The notes: generated by a model from the letters alone, not told the origin. A stretch of 64,000 nt of DNA from Oceanobacillus luteolus (GCF_023715655.1 NZ_JAMBON010000013.1:25595-89594); one strand, 5' to 3'. Counted from the first letter of the stretch, positions 1 to 9,985 are shown. A program made the numbers and translations.

Positions 1-148
1 CCCCAAAAGCGAAGAAATACATCGCTTAACAAGGGAGAAGTAACTAATAAAAAAATTCTAAGCAATTGCATAGAATCTCTACAACAATTACTTAGAATTA
101 AATTACGAAGTCCTTAATAAGGGGATATATTGTCTAGCCACACAACAC

Positions 149-1039
149 TTAAGAGCTCTTCCTTCTATCCTCCAGCTCTTCTTCTCTCACATGCCCACTC
201 ACCAACTTCTCCTTACGCAATGATTTAAAGAATGATATCGCCATCACTACGATAACTATTGAGACTGGTAGTCCTGCAGCGGCAGATACAGTTTGTAGCG
301 GTGTTAATCCACCGGTTAAATGTAAAGCAATTGCCACACCGGCGATAACCATTGCCCATAGAATTTTACTGCGTGTTGATGGGTCTGTGCTTTCTTCGCT
401 ATACATACCAAGCACATAAACAGTCGAATCTGCCGAGGTAACGAAAAAGATGATTAATGAAATAAATGTCATTAAAATGAGTATTGGTGATGCTGGGAAT
501 AGTTCTAGGAAATAGAAAAGAGCTGTATTCATATTTTCTAAAATTCGATTGACAAGTTCTGAATCTCCGAGGTTAATAATGTTATAGAGGGCAGTTCCTC
601 CGAATGTCCCATACCAAATCATTGTTGCAATCGTTACTTCCCCAAGAACAAATTCCCTAATCGTTCTCCCTTTTGATATCCGAGCGAAAAATAGTCCTAC
701 AAATACACCGAAGCTAATTGCCCAACCCCAATAGAAGAAATCCCAGCCTGCTTGCCAGCTATAATCATCAAGAAATGGCTCTAGATGAAAGCTCATAGCC
801 AGAAAATTACTTAGATAGTCTCCAGTTGATGTAAATAGTATTTCTACGATCTTCACGCTTGGACCAAGAATGAATACTGCAACCAAGATCGTTAATGCAA
901 TTACAATGTTAGTATTGGATAACCATTTAATCCCTCGTTCAATGCCACTGCTTGCCGATAGGGTAAAGATAAGAGTTAGGATGAGGATTAAGATAATGTT
1001 CTTCCACCACGGATAATGCATAAAAAAAAGCGAATACAC
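149..1039 (-). pseudogene. BCCT-family transporter, N-terminal half missing
   Basis: The 296 codons match the C-terminal part of a betaine/choline/carnitine transporter: helices followed by the typical SGIERGIKWLSNTN segment near residue 32, then further membrane helices and a charged tail. Family members are about 500 residues, so roughly the first 200 residues, with the early transmembrane helices and part of the substrate/Na+ site, are absent. The reading frame opens with GTG only 3 bases after the stop of the upstream LacI gene and has no convincing ribosome binding site of its own. The rest of the gene is not found upstream, so this is a truncated remnant, probably left by the rearrangement that put the LacI gene next to it. 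A functional short protein is unlikely. Confidence 0.8.
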
Positions 1040-1042
1040 CCT

Positions 1043-2044
1043 CTACCTTCGACTCGACTCCCTCACAATCAACTCCACATTCAATTCAACATTACGATTT
1101 ATTGTTTCATCTGGTTTTTCAATCAATGATATTAATTGAGTCACCGCATTTTCTCCAATTTCTACAACTGGTTGTTTAATTGTACTAATTTCGGGATTCA
1201 CCATTTCCGTCAACTGTATCCCATCAAAACCAATAATCGCGATTTCTTGAGGAATGGGCACTTGCTGTTTGGCAAAAGTTTTTAATGCGCCGATTGCCAT
1301 GAGATCATTCGCATAAAATACACCGTCGATATTCTGATTCGAAGCAAGCATTGCCTCAGTAATATTCTTTCCGCTCTCTAGCGAGAAATCACCTTCAAAA
1401 ATGATTGGTTCAAGATTCAAATCCTCGACAGCGCTTAGATAACCATTCAATCTCTCTTTTGCAGTCAGGACTGTTTTCGGACCACTAATGTGTGCGATTG
1501 CCTTACATCCAATGTCTACCAAATGGTTGACTGCCATTTTTGCACCTTCAAAGTTATTTACACTTACCGTATTATTTTCCTTTGCATGCACTGCTCGGTC
1601 AATTTTCACAAAAGGAATATTTACCTGACTTAAGTAATCTTGGATTTCACTGGTCAATTCCGATTGTGCTAATAGAAACCCATCAACGTATCTGCTCCTA
1701 AGATTATTCCAAAAGTCCTTTTGATTTAATTCCTCTTCTTTTGTATTGATTAGCAGTAAACTATAACCCTTTTTCTTCGCGACATGTTCTATCGACTTAA
1801 TCATCTCCGGGAAAAAGGGGTTCGTAATATCGGGAGTAATGAATGCAATCGTATTCGATTTCTGCTTCGCTAAACCACGCGCTATTGCATTCGGTGTGTA
1901 ATTGAATTCATCCAGTACCTTTTGTATTTTTTTCTCTGTCTCTGGACTCGTATAGCTAACTTTATTCAAATAACGTGACACCGTAGCAATAGAAACCCCT
2001 GATGCTTTTGCAATCTCTCTTATAGTCACTTTTTTCTTCGTCAC
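1043..2044 (-). CDS. LacI-family transcriptional regulator
   Basis: A 333-residue repressor with an N-terminal LacI helix-turn-helix (VTIREIAKASGVSIATVSRYL, residues about 6-26; hinge helix near 55) and a periplasmic-binding-protein-like effector domain ending near residue 325. Family members bind sugars or nucleosides and release operator DNA. The start is GTG with AGGAG about 6 bases upstream. It follows the two ADP-ribosylglycohydrolase genes by 100 bases but has its own extended -10 promoter. It is the most likely ligand-responsive repressor of the operon that starts near 11.5 kb, where two GTAACCGGTTAC palindromes of LacI type lie just downstream of the promoter. The effector is unknown; RbsR-like behaviour (ribose) is a guess from the neighbouring ribokinase. 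Confidence 0.9.
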   Translation of the reverse strand: MTKKKVTIREIAKASGVSIATVSRYLNKVSYTSPETEKKIQKVLDEFNYTPNAIARGLAKQKSNTIAFITPDITNPFFPEMIKSIEHVAKKKGYSLLLINTKEEELNQKDFWNNLRSRYVDGFLLAQSELTSEIQDYLSQVNIPFVKIDRAVHAKENNTVSVNNFEGAKMAVNHLVDIGCKAIAHISGPKTVLTAKERLNGYLSAVEDLNLEPIIFEGDFSLESGKNITEAMLASNQNIDGVFYANDLMAIGALKTFAKQQVPIPQEIAIIGFDGIQLTEMVNPEISTIKQPVVEIGENAVTQLISLIEKPDETINRNVELNVELIVRESSRR

Positions 2045-2075
2045 AACGTTTCTCCTATAAATCCATATTAACTGA

Positions 2076-2084
2076 ATTATAACA
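2076..2084 (-). promoter_or_regulatory. Extended -10 promoter of the LacI gene
   Basis: On the minus strand TG-T-TATAAT (an extended -10 element) lies about 32 bases upstream of the GTG start of the LacI gene, with no good -35. It implies that the repressor can be made independently of the upstream operon. Confidence 0.6.
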
Positions 2085-2144
2085 TAAATTTCCCCCTCAG
2101 TAAGGAAGGTGTTTCACGCAACATTGTTTCATCTCTCTGGACAA

Positions 2145-4244
2145 CTATTCTCGAACCTCTACATGTTCATATTCACATGATCCAGCTTCTGAAAGTGAAA
2201 ATCCGATCATTCCATGGGTTAATCGCTCATCCAGATGCTCTAATACTAAATCTCCATTAATGAAGAATTGAATTTCCGAACCACGGACCGCTACTTCAAA
2301 CGTATAATCTTCATTTAAATTCCAGTCATAGTCCACGCTTTTCAATGTTTCTAAACCGAAATCATTAAGTTGAAGTGCTACTTTTCCTTCACCAGCAAAG
2401 CCTGCTTGATAATACTTCTGCGTTCCTAACGCACGGAATAAAAGAGCATGGTGATGACCAGCTGTTGGTTTTAATCCCGCTCGAATAACGGCATCCTTCA
2501 TATAATAATGTCCAGTGAAAGAAGCACAGTCTTCGTTACTGTCAACTACCATCTTCCCACTTTCTAGATCCCAATTTCCTCGATGATGTGCGAATGGTGT
2601 AACACTCAGAAACTCAACAACCTGTTTTGAAAAATCAATATCATAGTTTGGCGCACCATAAATATGAAATTCATCCAAGAATATTTTCCCAAAGGCACGA
2701 TAATCCCTCGGTGATGGACTTTCAATTGCAAAGCCCACTTCTTCAACGAAAGAACCTTCCGTATCTGGAATAATGAACTCTACTGTCTGCCACGTCTTAT
2801 CTTCCAAAGTAACCGGCTCGAGCTCTACTACTTCTTTTGTAAATGTATCACGAATATATGGTGTCACAATAACTTCTTTTCCACGAAGTTGATCTAGATA
2901 TAGTTTCATTGACACTGTTTGACCACTGTAAGCTTTCGGTGCAAATGTTGGTTTGTACTTTTCATCATTGAACTGATCTCTACGGTAAAATGTTTGATAA
3001 TAAACTCTACTCTTTTCCCCTTCAACCATACGATCAATGAATATCTCTAAAGAACCAGGTGTGCGATATCCAAACTCATCATTTGGTTTTAATATCGTTT
3101 TGAAAGGTACTTCCGTTTGAAAACCATGTGTGGAACCAGGTAATGTGAAATCGAAAAACACATCTTCTTCCTTAAAGCCATTCACTAACATTTCAGGCGC
3201 TTGTTCACCTGACACATGGTACCCTAATAAGGCTAATGATTTTACGAAAGAAGGGATATCCAATATATTTAAATACCCTGAAACACTCGATGTTACTATA
3301 AAGTCATTAATCGGTGCGCGATACTTATCTTCAATACCATTAATTCCCACAAGCGTGCCAACAATCGATCCGACATTCCCTGCATTACAGTCTGTATCCC
3401 AGCCACATGCAGTCGCAATTTCAATTGTTTTCGATAAATCCCCTTCTCCGTACACGAGGGATAATACACATACTCCGGCGTTCGGAATGATATGGCAGAC
3501 GCCCGTATATTTGTCATAACCCCATTCTTCCTCTAAATACTGGCGGCATTTCCAAAAATCATCGGGATGTTCTTTTTGAAAATCCAATACGGCATGTACA
3601 ACTTTTGCATACGTTGAATCAGCCGGGATTTCTTTTAACCCACGGGATATGACTTCATCGATAGTTGAAGCTGAGAAAGCTTCTGCGATACATGCAGCAA
3701 TGAATCGAGCACCATATAATCCATTAAGGTCATGGGAGACACTGGCTGCTTTCTCTGCATAATCTGCTGCTTTCGTTGGATTGTTCGGGAATATCCAGCC
3801 CCATGTATCAATGAAAATCTGACCACCAATCTGTTCCGCCATAATGATTCCATTTGTCTCGGCAGAGCCTGATTCCGGTGCTTCCATCCCTCGAAGTAAA
3901 TTCAAATATGCCGTATGCTCGGTACTAACACCGTCTCCACCCCACCAGAACATTCCAATCCCTTCTCTGGAATAATTCAGCCATGCTCTAGCTACATCCT
4001 GAGCTTCCATCTCACGATCAACTGCATCATCGATTAAAGCACGAAGGAAAAATACTGGCCCATTCGCATCATCATCGGCAGAGAACACATTATAATCTTT
4101 TAAATATCCATTTACTTCACCATATACATCCGATATCATTTCCGGTGTCCATTCGGTTGGTTCCACTGGTGCACCTAAACGAATGCCAGCATTCATTCCA
4201 ATAAAACCAGCGTATACTTTTTCTAAGTAATTATGTGGTATCAA
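2145..4244 (-). CDS. ADP-ribosylglycohydrolase-family protein with C-terminal jelly-roll domain
   Basis: A 699-residue cytoplasmic protein without signal peptide. Residues about 10-340 are an ADP-ribosylglycohydrolase (ARH/DraG) fold. Metal and substrate loops are visible but divergent: AGFIGMNAGIRLGAPVE replaces the usual GDALGAPVE, DDDANGP replaces TDDT, while GWDTDCNAG near residue 282 is intact. The C-terminal third (about 470-699) looks like a concanavalin/LamG-like beta-sandwich, as found on glycan-active enzymes (YTFEVAVRGSEIQFFINGD). Family members cleave N- or O-glycosidic bonds to ADP-ribose or ribose. It is the second of two adjacent family members in an operon with ribokinase and a sugar ABC importer, so a role in releasing ribose from an imported riboside is plausible. 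The substrate is unknown. Confidence 0.85.
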   Translation of the reverse strand: MIPHNYLEKVYAGFIGMNAGIRLGAPVEPTEWTPEMISDVYGEVNGYLKDYNVFSADDDANGPVFFLRALIDDAVDREMEAQDVARAWLNYSREGIGMFWWGGDGVSTEHTAYLNLLRGMEAPESGSAETNGIIMAEQIGGQIFIDTWGWIFPNNPTKAADYAEKAASVSHDLNGLYGARFIAACIAEAFSASTIDEVISRGLKEIPADSTYAKVVHAVLDFQKEHPDDFWKCRQYLEEEWGYDKYTGVCHIIPNAGVCVLSLVYGEGDLSKTIEIATACGWDTDCNAGNVGSIVGTLVGINGIEDKYRAPINDFIVTSSVSGYLNILDIPSFVKSLALLGYHVSGEQAPEMLVNGFKEEDVFFDFTLPGSTHGFQTEVPFKTILKPNDEFGYRTPGSLEIFIDRMVEGEKSRVYYQTFYRRDQFNDEKYKPTFAPKAYSGQTVSMKLYLDQLRGKEVIVTPYIRDTFTKEVVELEPVTLEDKTWQTVEFIIPDTEGSFVEEVGFAIESPSPRDYRAFGKIFLDEFHIYGAPNYDIDFSKQVVEFLSVTPFAHHRGNWDLESGKMVVDSNEDCASFTGHYYMKDAVIRAGLKPTAGHHHALLFRALGTQKYYQAGFAGEGKVALQLNDFGLETLKSVDYDWNLNEDYTFEVAVRGSEIQFFINGDLVLEHLDERLTHGMIGFSLSEAGSCEYEHVEVRE

Positions 4245-4261
4245 TTCATATGCCCCCTATA

Positions 4262-5413
4262 TTATTCTATGATATCTGTAAGTACTGCGATTTTCTCAAT
4301 GTCGCTCTTTATGATCTGTCTTGCAGTCTCTGCAAATTCCTCTGTAATGCTGTTGAAATCTAGTTGATTAGAAGTTTCAAGTAATGCAACATCTTCAGAT
4401 TCAACTACTGAGGCACCATACATTGCACCAAGAATTACTCCAATCATCACTCCGATTGAATCGGTATCACGCCCCGAATTTATTCCATCATAAATAGATT
4501 TATAGAAAGCACCGTCATTATACAAAATAAAACCTAAAGCAAAAGGCAATTCTTCTATAGATCCTAGTCGACTCGGTGTATAATGATTCGATGGAATTCC
4601 AACTTTCTCCAATTTTCTAGATACATCATCTCCCATAGGTGAATATGGCAGAATCGCTTCTTGGAAAGCAGCAACAACTTCGTCCATCGTACAATTACTT
4701 GCTTTCAATTCTCGGGCAGCATTTGTAACTGCAATAATTGCCTGCTTTGTGCCGTCTTTAGCAAATTCAATTGACGTCTCAATAATTTCTTCTACTGTAA
4801 CATCGGATTGAAAAGCTTTTGCGACACATGCAGCTAACACACCAGCAGCTTCCAACCCATAGCTCGTTTGATGTCCCATCGCAAATAGAATCGCTTCATC
4901 ATACGCAGCCTTTGGATTTCCGGCATTTACAATTCCCACTGGTGCAATATACATTGCTGCACCACAATTAATCATGTTGCCGTAACCACCTTCCCGTGGT
5001 TCACAATTCGCTAGCGTATGACGCAGGAATATATGCTTTTCCGGGTAAAAAAGACGTTCGATGATCATATCTTCACGGTCAAATTCTGGGATATATGTTT
5101 TGCGAAAAGCAATCTCTTTAACAAATTCATTTGACATGTCGTACGCATCCAAGTGTCTTCTTTCAATGTTGTACACATTACATAAGGCTAATGTCATCAG
5201 GGTATCATCTGTCACAATTCCATTTCCGCGTTTTTTACCTTTATGTGCATCGTAACCCATTTCTTCCTTATACCATTTCGTTTTCAAACTTTCCACACGA
5301 CCGTATCGTTCCTTAATTTCTTGATAGCTTAACTTTTCAACGGGAGCGCCGAGTGCATCACCCAGCGCCGTTGAAATTAGAACACCTTTGACTTTATCTT
5401 TAAAATTAGACAT
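4262..5413 (-). CDS. ADP-ribosylglycohydrolase-family enzyme
   Basis: A 383-residue cytoplasmic ARH/DraG-family protein with all hallmark dinuclear Mg-binding motifs: GDALGAPVE near residue 18, TDDT near residue 68 and GRDTDSIG near residue 310. Known relatives hydrolyse ADP-ribosyl or ribosyl bonds. It lies 17 bases upstream of the divergent two-domain paralogue and 11 bases downstream of the solute-binding protein gene, clearly one transcription unit. E. coli yegTUV also combines a nucleoside transporter, an ARH-family protein and a PfkB kinase, which supports a riboside-degrading role, but this is inference. Catalytic competence looks intact, unlike the partner, whose first two motifs differ. 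Confidence 0.9.
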   Translation of the reverse strand: MSNFKDKVKGVLISTALGDALGAPVEKLSYQEIKERYGRVESLKTKWYKEEMGYDAHKGKKRGNGIVTDDTLMTLALCNVYNIERRHLDAYDMSNEFVKEIAFRKTYIPEFDREDMIIERLFYPEKHIFLRHTLANCEPREGGYGNMINCGAAMYIAPVGIVNAGNPKAAYDEAILFAMGHQTSYGLEAAGVLAACVAKAFQSDVTVEEIIETSIEFAKDGTKQAIIAVTNAARELKASNCTMDEVVAAFQEAILPYSPMGDDVSRKLEKVGIPSNHYTPSRLGSIEELPFALGFILYNDGAFYKSIYDGINSGRDTDSIGVMIGVILGAMYGASVVESEDVALLETSNQLDFNSITEEFAETARQIIKSDIEKIAVLTDIIE

Positions 5414-5424
5414 TCATATGCTCC

Positions 5425-6879
5425 TTATTTAATCGTTTCATTTGCTAATTCGGTCAATTCCGTACCACCTGCTGCATACCACTCTTCAACGAAATCTTCA
5501 AAAGCATCGAGTGGTAGTTTACCAGTAATTATATCTGCTGAGTATTCTCTATATAAGTTTTCCATTGCATCCCATTGTGAAATAGACTCTTGTGGGAGAA
5601 TGAAGGTATTGTCTTCTGCAAAGTATTCACTTGCTAATTGTTCAGACTCGAGTCCTGGCTTACTTAGCATTGGTGTTTCTTCACTAATTGGTTTCGTAAA
5701 TTCTACATCTACTGGCTCCCAATAGCGTGCATACCAATCTGAATAATAAGCATCCGTCAATTCAATGGAATCATCTGTTTCATTATGATGCTCTCCTTCA
5801 AATCCAAGACGGTCGAATTGTTGCCCTTCTGGACTAGCTAGATAATCCAAAATTTCGAACACCAAGTCTTTATTTGGAGATACTGCAGAAATCGCTACAC
5901 CACGTGATTCTTTTGTAACATCAGATGCACCAAAACCTTGATAGATACCTTTTGCCGGTGGGAGCACTGCTAATTCAGCTTCCTCACCATTCACTTCTTT
6001 TACTCTAGTATTATAAAAATCTACAACCTTACCATTTGTACCAACTATTACACCGGCTTTGCCATCATAAAAGGCGTCTTCTTTCGTATCCCATTGTTTC
6101 GTTAAATATTGATTGTCCAGCAAACCTTCCTCATATAACTCCCTGTAAAAGGCAAGTTTCTCTTTTTCTTGCTCGGATACTTTACTAAATACATAACCAT
6201 CATCTGTTTCCAACCATGTTTGATTGATGCCGAATGCGTTTTCAAAAATGAAGTCCAACTCTGCTATGTCACCAGCTACGGTCATTGCATAATCAGCATT
6301 ACCAGTTTCCACTATTTCTTCAAATAGAGATTTGTAGTTTTCAATCGTCGGATCTGCTAATAATGCATCTGCAGTACTTAATTCATTTAAAATATCTTGG
6401 CGCACAACAGGCACTTTATAGTCAATTGGTTTTACCCATAATAAATATGGATAGTTATCTAATCTTAGTTCATTATGTGGTTGTAAAATATCCTTTAAAT
6501 ACTCCGACTCTTCAATATAGGGGCGAAGATCGACTAATAAATCCTGGTTGGCAATTTGTTGGTCTCCACCTTGGAAGTAAATCAAATCAGGGATTTCACC
6601 ACTGTTTAATAACAAACTCAACTTCTCAGAGTAGTCTCCTTGAGCAACTTCTAATAATTCAAATTGCACATCTAAATCCTTATCTTCCTTTAACTTTTCA
6701 GCTAAAGTTTCATAGTATTTCACAGCATTTGGATTTGATGGCCCATCATCTTTGAACGCTACTTTGATGATTGTCTTTCCATCCTCTGTTACTTCTGCCT
6801 GAGGCTCTTCATCTGAAGAGCAAGCCGCTAATAAACCGATAAATAATAATGCAATCAGCAAAAATTTAATTTTTTTCAT
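5425..6879 (-). CDS. Lpl-type extracellular solute-binding lipoprotein
   Basis: A 484-residue ABC-importer binding protein. It has a lipoprotein signal peptide with lipobox LLAAC (Cys20), so it is anchored on the outer face of the membrane, followed by a Glu/Asp-rich linker and a family-1 solute-binding fold similar to LplA/YtcQ proteins. It lies downstream of its two permeases (101-base gap) and upstream of the ARH enzymes. The ligand is unknown; the operon suggests a ribosylated or other glycosidic compound. Confidence 0.9.
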   Translation of the reverse strand: MKKIKFLLIALLFIGLLAACSSDEEPQAEVTEDGKTIIKVAFKDDGPSNPNAVKYYETLAEKLKEDKDLDVQFELLEVAQGDYSEKLSLLLNSGEIPDLIYFQGGDQQIANQDLLVDLRPYIEESEYLKDILQPHNELRLDNYPYLLWVKPIDYKVPVVRQDILNELSTADALLADPTIENYKSLFEEIVETGNADYAMTVAGDIAELDFIFENAFGINQTWLETDDGYVFSKVSEQEKEKLAFYRELYEEGLLDNQYLTKQWDTKEDAFYDGKAGVIVGTNGKVVDFYNTRVKEVNGEEAELAVLPPAKGIYQGFGASDVTKESRGVAISAVSPNKDLVFEILDYLASPEGQQFDRLGFEGEHHNETDDSIELTDAYYSDWYARYWEPVDVEFTKPISEETPMLSKPGLESEQLASEYFAEDNTFILPQESISQWDAMENLYREYSADIITGKLPLDAFEDFVEEWYAAGGTELTELANETIK

Positions 6880-6980
6880 CTCTCAAGTACCTCCAATGTT
6901 TTTTGTCTTCATTTGTCCTTTGTACATTTCTTTCAACAATATAAATAAAGACATCCCCCTCCTTTAAAGAGACCTAAAAG

Positions 6981-7856
6981 TTAGTCTTTCACTCCACCAT
7001 CCATCGTTCCTTTTGTAAAGTATTTTAGAATTAATGGATATAAAAGCAGTAAAGGTATAATCGCAATAACTATCGTACTTGACTGCAGTGAAGCGAAATC
7101 CAGACTTGCCAACACTTCTGGAGATAGATTCATGCCTGCCAACATTGTTGTATTATCTTGAGTCACAACAAATTGTCTTAAGACAACTTGTAGTGGCCAT
7201 TTACCTGGATCGGAAATGTAAATCGTCGCACGGAAATATTCATTCCAATGATAAACTCCGTAAAATAAAGTCAATGTTGCTAACGCCGGTTTGGACAGAG
7301 GCAAGACGATTCGGGTGAATATGCGGAAGTGCCCAGCTCCATCAATTCTTGCTGATTCAATTATACTCTCAGGTATTTCCTGGAAGAAGCGCATCAAAAT
7401 GAATAAATAGTACACATTAATCGCCTTATAGAAAATCAAAGATGCATAGGTGTTTAGTAATCCCAAATCCTTAACCAGCAAATACTCCGTAATCATGGAT
7501 GGCTCAAATACCATAATCGCAATAAGAAATATTAATACGAAATTCTTACCTACAAAATTCGTACGGGCAAGTACATAAGCTGTAATTGAAGTTAAAGTGA
7601 GGTTCAGTACTGTTCCAACAATCGTTATGAATACAGAGTTGCCGATACTTTTTAAAATCATGGGATTGGATAAAATAATTTCATAGTTTATTAGTGAGAA
7701 CCCCTTAGGAAAAATGCCCAAGCCTGACAATTCATTAACTCGATCTGGTGATGACAGGGACATGGCCAACAAATTCAGAAGGGGAATTAAAACAGCTAAA
7801 GAAACGAAAAATAAAATAGTATATATAATGGTCCGGGACCAGCTCATTCTTCTCAT
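6981..7856 (-). CDS. Lpl-type sugar ABC permease (LplC/MalG-like)
   Basis: An integral membrane subunit of the importer encoded here, with about six transmembrane helices and the permease coupling loop SARIDGAGHFRIFTRIVLPL near residue 185 that contacts the ATPase. The start is taken at MRRMSW because GGAGG lies 7 bases upstream; an ATG 24 bases earlier would overlap the upstream gene. The C-terminal TKGTMDGGVKD is typical of LplC/YtcP proteins. No ATPase gene accompanies it. Confidence 0.92.
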   Translation of the reverse strand: MRRMSWSRTIIYTILFFVSLAVLIPLLNLLAMSLSSPDRVNELSGLGIFPKGFSLINYEIILSNPMILKSIGNSVFITIVGTVLNLTLTSITAYVLARTNFVGKNFVLIFLIAIMVFEPSMITEYLLVKDLGLLNTYASLIFYKAINVYYLFILMRFFQEIPESIIESARIDGAGHFRIFTRIVLPLSKPALATLTLFYGVYHWNEYFRATIYISDPGKWPLQVVLRQFVVTQDNTTMLAGMNLSPEVLASLDFASLQSSTIVIAIIPLLLLYPLILKYFTKGTMDGGVKD

Positions 7857-7869
7857 TTTAATTCCTCCA

Positions 7870-8763
7870 TTACCATACACCTTTTCCTGTCAGTCGCTTA
7901 GACAGGAAATGTGTTCCTAAAATCAAGACCAAGCCAATGGCACCTTTAAATAGGCTGGCAGCAGTAGCATAGGAATACTCCCCGTTCAAAAGACCGATTC
8001 GATAAACATACGTATCTAAAATATCAATTTTACTGATTACGGAATCATTCATTAGATTAAACACTTGGTCAAAGCCCGCGTTCATAAAGAAACCAAGGTT
8101 TAATATGAATACGGTTACAACAGTGGTGGCAAGAGCTGGTAATGTAATGTGACGCATTTGCTGAAAGGTGCTTGCCCCATCAAGTTGTGCCGCTTCATAT
8201 AAATGAGGACTGATTTTCATAATTGCTGCGATATAAAGAATACTGTCCCAACCTGCACTCCGCCACATTTCAGAAAACACAAGCACCCATCTGATATGGT
8301 CTTTGCTAGTCATAAAATCGAGAGAAGGAAGCTGGAAAAAGTTACGAATAATATTAAATCCCCCATCCGGACTTAAAAAACTGATCCAAATACCTGCGAT
8401 AACAACCCAAGACAGGAAGTGCGGTAAATAGGATACAGATTGTACATATTTCCTAAAAGGACCTGAACGAACTTCACTGATCAGTAATGATAGAATAATA
8501 GGGATTGGGAATATAAAGATGATTTTCATCGTACTTATGATAATCGTATTTTGCAATACATCCATGAAGGCTGGGGAGCTGAACAGTACTTGAAAATGTT
8601 TTAGTCCTGCCCACGTATTCTCGCCAATAATCCGATAGTCTTCAAATGCCAATTTCATATTAATAATTGGAATGACGTGGAAAATAATGAAATAAGTAAT
8701 TCCAGGTAGTAACATTAAATATAAAATCCAGTCGCTGCGAATCCTCTTTAGTTTAGCTTTCAA
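7870..8763 (-). CDS. Lpl-type sugar ABC permease (LplB-like)
   Basis: A 297-residue permease with about six membrane helices and the EAA loop EAAQLDGASTFQQMRHITLP near residue 200. It pairs with the downstream LplC-like permease to form the channel. Its first codons overlap the end of the ribokinase gene by 11 bases, a sign of translational coupling. The family carries oligosaccharides and related compounds. Confidence 0.92.
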   Translation of the reverse strand: MKAKLKRIRSDWILYLMLLPGITYFIIFHVIPIINMKLAFEDYRIIGENTWAGLKHFQVLFSSPAFMDVLQNTIIISTMKIIFIFPIPIILSLLISEVRSGPFRKYVQSVSYLPHFLSWVVIAGIWISFLSPDGGFNIIRNFFQLPSLDFMTSKDHIRWVLVFSEMWRSAGWDSILYIAAIMKISPHLYEAAQLDGASTFQQMRHITLPALATTVVTVFILNLGFFMNAGFDQVFNLMNDSVISKIDILDTYVYRIGLLNGEYSYATAASLFKGAIGLVLILGTHFLSKRLTGKGVW

Positions 8764-9661
8764 GCCTTCTCCCCTCCTTCTCCAATAGCTCGTTCATTTC
8801 ATGTTTACGTGGCATGCCAGACTGTGCTCCTTTTTTCATGACTGCCAAACTTCCAGCATACGTGCCATAAACAATACAATCATGTAGTGGCATTCCTTCT
8901 GATAGAGCTACTGCAAATGCCCCGGTGAATGTATCACCTGCACCCGTCGTATCAATTGCTTTAACCCTTCTCGCAGGTACAGTTACAACTTCTTTACCAT
9001 TATGGTATTTGACACCATACTTCCCACAAGTAACAATCAATTTATTCGGATACTTCGCCAAGAGTCCATCCTTATCACCTATGTCATCCGTAATAATGGA
9101 AACTTCATGCTCATTCGGAGTGATATACGTAATCTTCTCTAATATTTCATTCGACAGTAATTGCGCTGGTGCAGGATCAAGAATGATTGTTTTGTTATGG
9201 GAATGAAGAATAGGTATTAAGTATTCTAATGCATCTACTGGAACTTCCAACTGAAACACGAACAAATCATAGTTTAATAGATTTTCTAAATGTTGCTCAC
9301 TATATTTCCGGTTCGTATATTGATTTGCACCAGGAACAATGATGATTCGATTTTCACTTTCACATAATTGAATAAATGCCGCTCCTGTCGAAACATCATT
9401 TCTAACATTTAAATAGTTTACATCTACATTTTCTTCTTTAAAATGTTCGAGAAGGATATTTTTTTGATCATCATTTCCTATTGAACCGAACAAAGCAACA
9501 TCTCCGCCAAGCCTTGCCGCTGCAACTGCTTGGTTGGCACCCTTCCCACCAAAGTTCATGAAGAAATTTTCTCCGGAAACCGTTTCTCCAGCCTTGGGAA
9601 GTATTTTACTTTCTACAAAGTAATCGATATTGACACTGCCAAACACAGCAATTTTTTTCAT
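8753..9661 (-). CDS. rbsK: Ribokinase
   Basis: A 302-residue PfkB-family sugar kinase. The N-terminal substrate motif GGKGANQAVAAARLGG (near residue 38) and the C-terminal ATP/anion-hole motif DTTGAGDTFTGAF with the catalytic Asp (near residue 252) are intact and closely follow the ribokinase pattern. It would phosphorylate ribose to ribose-5-phosphate in the cytoplasm for the pentose phosphate pathway. Its place between DUF4387 and the importer, without rbsD or rbsABC, indicates that ribose here arises inside the cell, probably by the ARH-family hydrolases, rather than by direct ribose uptake. A kinase for another ribose-like sugar cannot be excluded. Confidence 0.85.
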   Translation of the reverse strand: MKKIAVFGSVNIDYFVESKILPKAGETVSGENFFMNFGGKGANQAVAAARLGGDVALFGSIGNDDQKNILLEHFKEENVDVNYLNVRNDVSTGAAFIQLCESENRIIIVPGANQYTNRKYSEQHLENLLNYDLFVFQLEVPVDALEYLIPILHSHNKTIILDPAPAQLLSNEILEKITYITPNEHEVSIITDDIGDKDGLLAKYPNKLIVTCGKYGVKYHNGKEVVTVPARRVKAIDTTGAGDTFTGAFAVALSEGMPLHDCIVYGTYAGSLAVMKKGAQSGMPRKHEMNELLEKEGRRLES

Positions 9662-9667
9662 CTTCTT

Positions 9668-9985
9668 CTACTCCTCATCGATGTCAATATTCATTAGCGG
9701 GGCGTGCTGTTGTGCCCCATATACATCACGATCTCCGGCACTGCCAGAAGAAATGTCTCTTGCCATCGTTATCTTAATTCCTAATGCTTGATCAAAGAAT
9801 ACAAAATGATGGATATCACTAACTTCAATATGATAGAGTCTTGCAATGCGTTCTTTCGTCAAAATTCCAGATTGCTTAACATGATCATACTTTTCCTTTT
9901 CTTCAAATAAAATATCCAAAGTTACTTCAAATGGACCAGCATTTTTACTGCGCAGTACTTTAGCATACTCATATAACTTAGTCAT
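9668..9985 (-). CDS. DUF4387 protein (AtuA partner)
   Basis: A 105-residue protein of the DUF4387 family, recognised from the conserved YAKVLRSKNAGPFEVTLDI start and the GSAGDRDVYGAQQHAPL end. Such proteins occur next to, or fused to, AtuA/DUF1446 proteins, exactly as here, so the two probably form one enzyme. The start is ATG with GGAGG upstream, overlapping the end of the DUF1446 gene by 8 bases (translational coupling). The biochemical role is unknown. Confidence 0.85.
   Translation of the reverse strand: MTKLYEYAKVLRSKNAGPFEVTLDILFEEKEKYDHVKQSGILTKERIARLYHIEVSDIHHFVFFDQALGIKITMARDISSGSAGDRDVYGAQQHAPLMNIDIDEE

Noticed and set aside
3130..3519. 129-codon plus-strand frame inside the ARH/jelly-roll gene
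   Set aside because: It is opposite a well-supported enzyme and shows no family features.
6285..6755. 156-codon plus-strand frame inside the binding-protein gene
   Set aside because: The composition is that of an antisense frame and there is no ribosome binding site; the minus-strand lipoprotein is certain.
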